From: Flavobacterium sp. LPB0248
GTDB lineage: Bacteria > Bacteroidota > Bacteroidia > Flavobacteriales > Flavobacteriaceae
DNA length: 64,000 nucleotides
Direction: 5' to 3'
NCBI RefSeq assembly: GCF_013388355.1
Contig: NZ_CP058246.1
Coordinates: 1,302,001 to 1,366,000, forward strand
The notes under the pieces were generated by a model, which saw only the letters and a program-made list of their open reading frames with translations, did no database searches and was not told where the DNA came from. The translations under genes were made by a program, and so were the position numbers. Of the stretch, positions 63,337-64,000 are shown one piece after another (within the stretch, counting starts at the first letter, position 1; every line of letters starts with the position of its first letter).

Positions 63337-64000
63337 TTAGTTAGGGAAATCATTATAAACTGGTGCGTCTAATGGCACAATTCTCCAGTTGTCTGTGTAC
63401 ACTTTTACAGAAGTTGCTTTTGAAGGAAATTCTTCTTCACTTGTGTTTCCTAGTACATCTTTCATTTTTACATCCAAATTTTCGAACCAAATACCAAAGT
63501 TCTGAAATGTTGCGGCTTCACGATAAGCTAAAACAGTTTCAAATGTTGAGGCTTCTTTAGACCATTGATAAAACTTGTTTAAAGGAATAGTAATCGTTAC
63601 CCATCCTGTAGTCTGGAAAGCGACAGATTTTCCATCAACTAACCAAGGAATATAATTATACACTCCTCCAGACCATGCTCCTGCGTTGAAATTATTAATT
63701 GTACATATTTTTAAATATCCTGAATCTTTCCATGCATCTGGCACATAGATATCAAACTGAAATGCTACTTTATCCAACGGTGTGGTTGCAGGAATAAAAG
63801 GAGTAAATTGAGCTCTCCAGTTATCAACACCTGTTCCTCCTGTCCAAACTTCTGTTGCTCTTCCTGTAGCTGCCGCAATTGAAGTAAGACGAGATGGACG
63901 ATGAGGTACGTATTTACCTTGAGAAAGATTTCCTGCGCCAATTGAAGCCGATTCCAAATCAGTTCCTAAAATCATACCGGTTGCTGGTGGTGTTCCCCAG
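63337..64000 (-). CDS. Surface glycan-binding protein, partial (5' end beyond window)
   Basis: The reading frame is open to the window edge, so at least 221 C-terminal residues are present (WGTPPATGMILG...). They resemble the C-terminal glycan-binding domain of SGBP-B-type proteins (BACOVA_04391-like) with TGRATEVWTGG, FQFDIYVPDAW and GIWFENLDV. In xylan PULs such a protein precedes the GH10 gene, as here. It should bind xylan at the cell surface. The N-terminal lipobox, and the susCD pair expected upstream, lie outside the window. Confidence 0.8.
   Translation of the reverse strand, partial: WGTPPATGMILGTDLESASIGAGNLSQGKYVPHRPSRLTSIAAATGRATEVWTGGTGVDNWRAQFTPFIPATTPLDKVAFQFDIYVPDAWKDSGYLKICTINNFNAGAWSGGVYNYIPWLVDGKSVAFQTTGWVTITIPLNKFYQWSKEASTFETVLAYREAATFQNFGIWFENLDVKMKDVLGNTSEEEFPSKATSVKVYTDNWRIVPLDAPVYNDFPN

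Noticed and set aside
1..64000. tRNA or rRNA genes
   Set aside because: No cloverleaf with CCA-adjacent acceptor or GTTCGA T-loop and no rRNA sequence was found on reading both strands.

Overview
The window looks like a Bacteroidota chromosome, most likely Flavobacterium or a close relative. The DNA is AT-rich, upstream regions carry the Bacteroidota promoter form TTG-N19-TAnnTTTG, there are SusC/SusD pairs with FecR and an ECF sigma factor, and intergenic hairpin repeats are of the kind common in Flavobacterium. I had no database access, so family names come from recognised motifs and organisation.

Region 1 (1-3000) is gene-poor. It has two paralogous ~80-residue proteins, a few very small ORFs, strong terminators, and a ~185-nt segment (2473-2657) that can fold into a nested RNA with mutually exclusive stems.

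Region 2 (about 3093-43139) is a ~40-kb, all-forward locus ending in a strong terminator. It opens with a lysis-like cassette: a one-TM protein, a CHAP/NlpC-type amidase, and a lipoprotein with a C-terminal TM that resembles a unimolecular spanin. Then come large proteins without signal peptides: 687 aa; 1207 aa with peptidoglycan-binding and LysM-like segments; 2336 aa, beta-rich; and 1953 aa, von Willebrand A. A series of phage-tail-fibre-like genes follows: an 865-aa fibre, a 702-aa PKD plus DUF285-repeat protein, two DUF5977-like proteins (one with a Hint domain), and two copies of a cassette made of an S74-chaperone fibre, an overlapping small tail-type protein and, nearby, a glycosyltransferase. 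No sheath, tube, baseplate, tape-measure, portal, terminase, capsid or integrase gene is recognisable in the window. The locus therefore reads as the lysis, adhesion and fibre half of a phage-derived particle (tailocin or contractile-injection-like) or an undescribed fibre-based structure. A ~100-bp element resembling a promoter region recurs without gaps ahead of the lysis operon, ahead of the giant-protein operon, and ahead of a short apparently non-coding transcript. This suggests common control.

Region 3 (43288-57137) holds ordinary chromosomal genes. There is a methyltransferase with a duplicated N-terminal module. A convergent operon encodes an ECF sigma factor, FecR, SusC (with an STN domain), SusD and a GDPD/alkaline phosphatase fusion, probably for uptake of a phosphate-ester substrate. 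A MarR-GNAT fusion, a metallo-beta-lactamase-fold hydrolase and a divergent LysR regulator follow.

Region 4 (57291-64000, minus strand) is the downstream part of a xylan-type polysaccharide utilisation locus: a surface glycan-binding protein (cut by the window edge), a GH10 xylanase lipoprotein with two inserted carbohydrate-binding modules, a GH35/DUF5597-like glycosidase and a sialate O-acetylesterase-family esterase.
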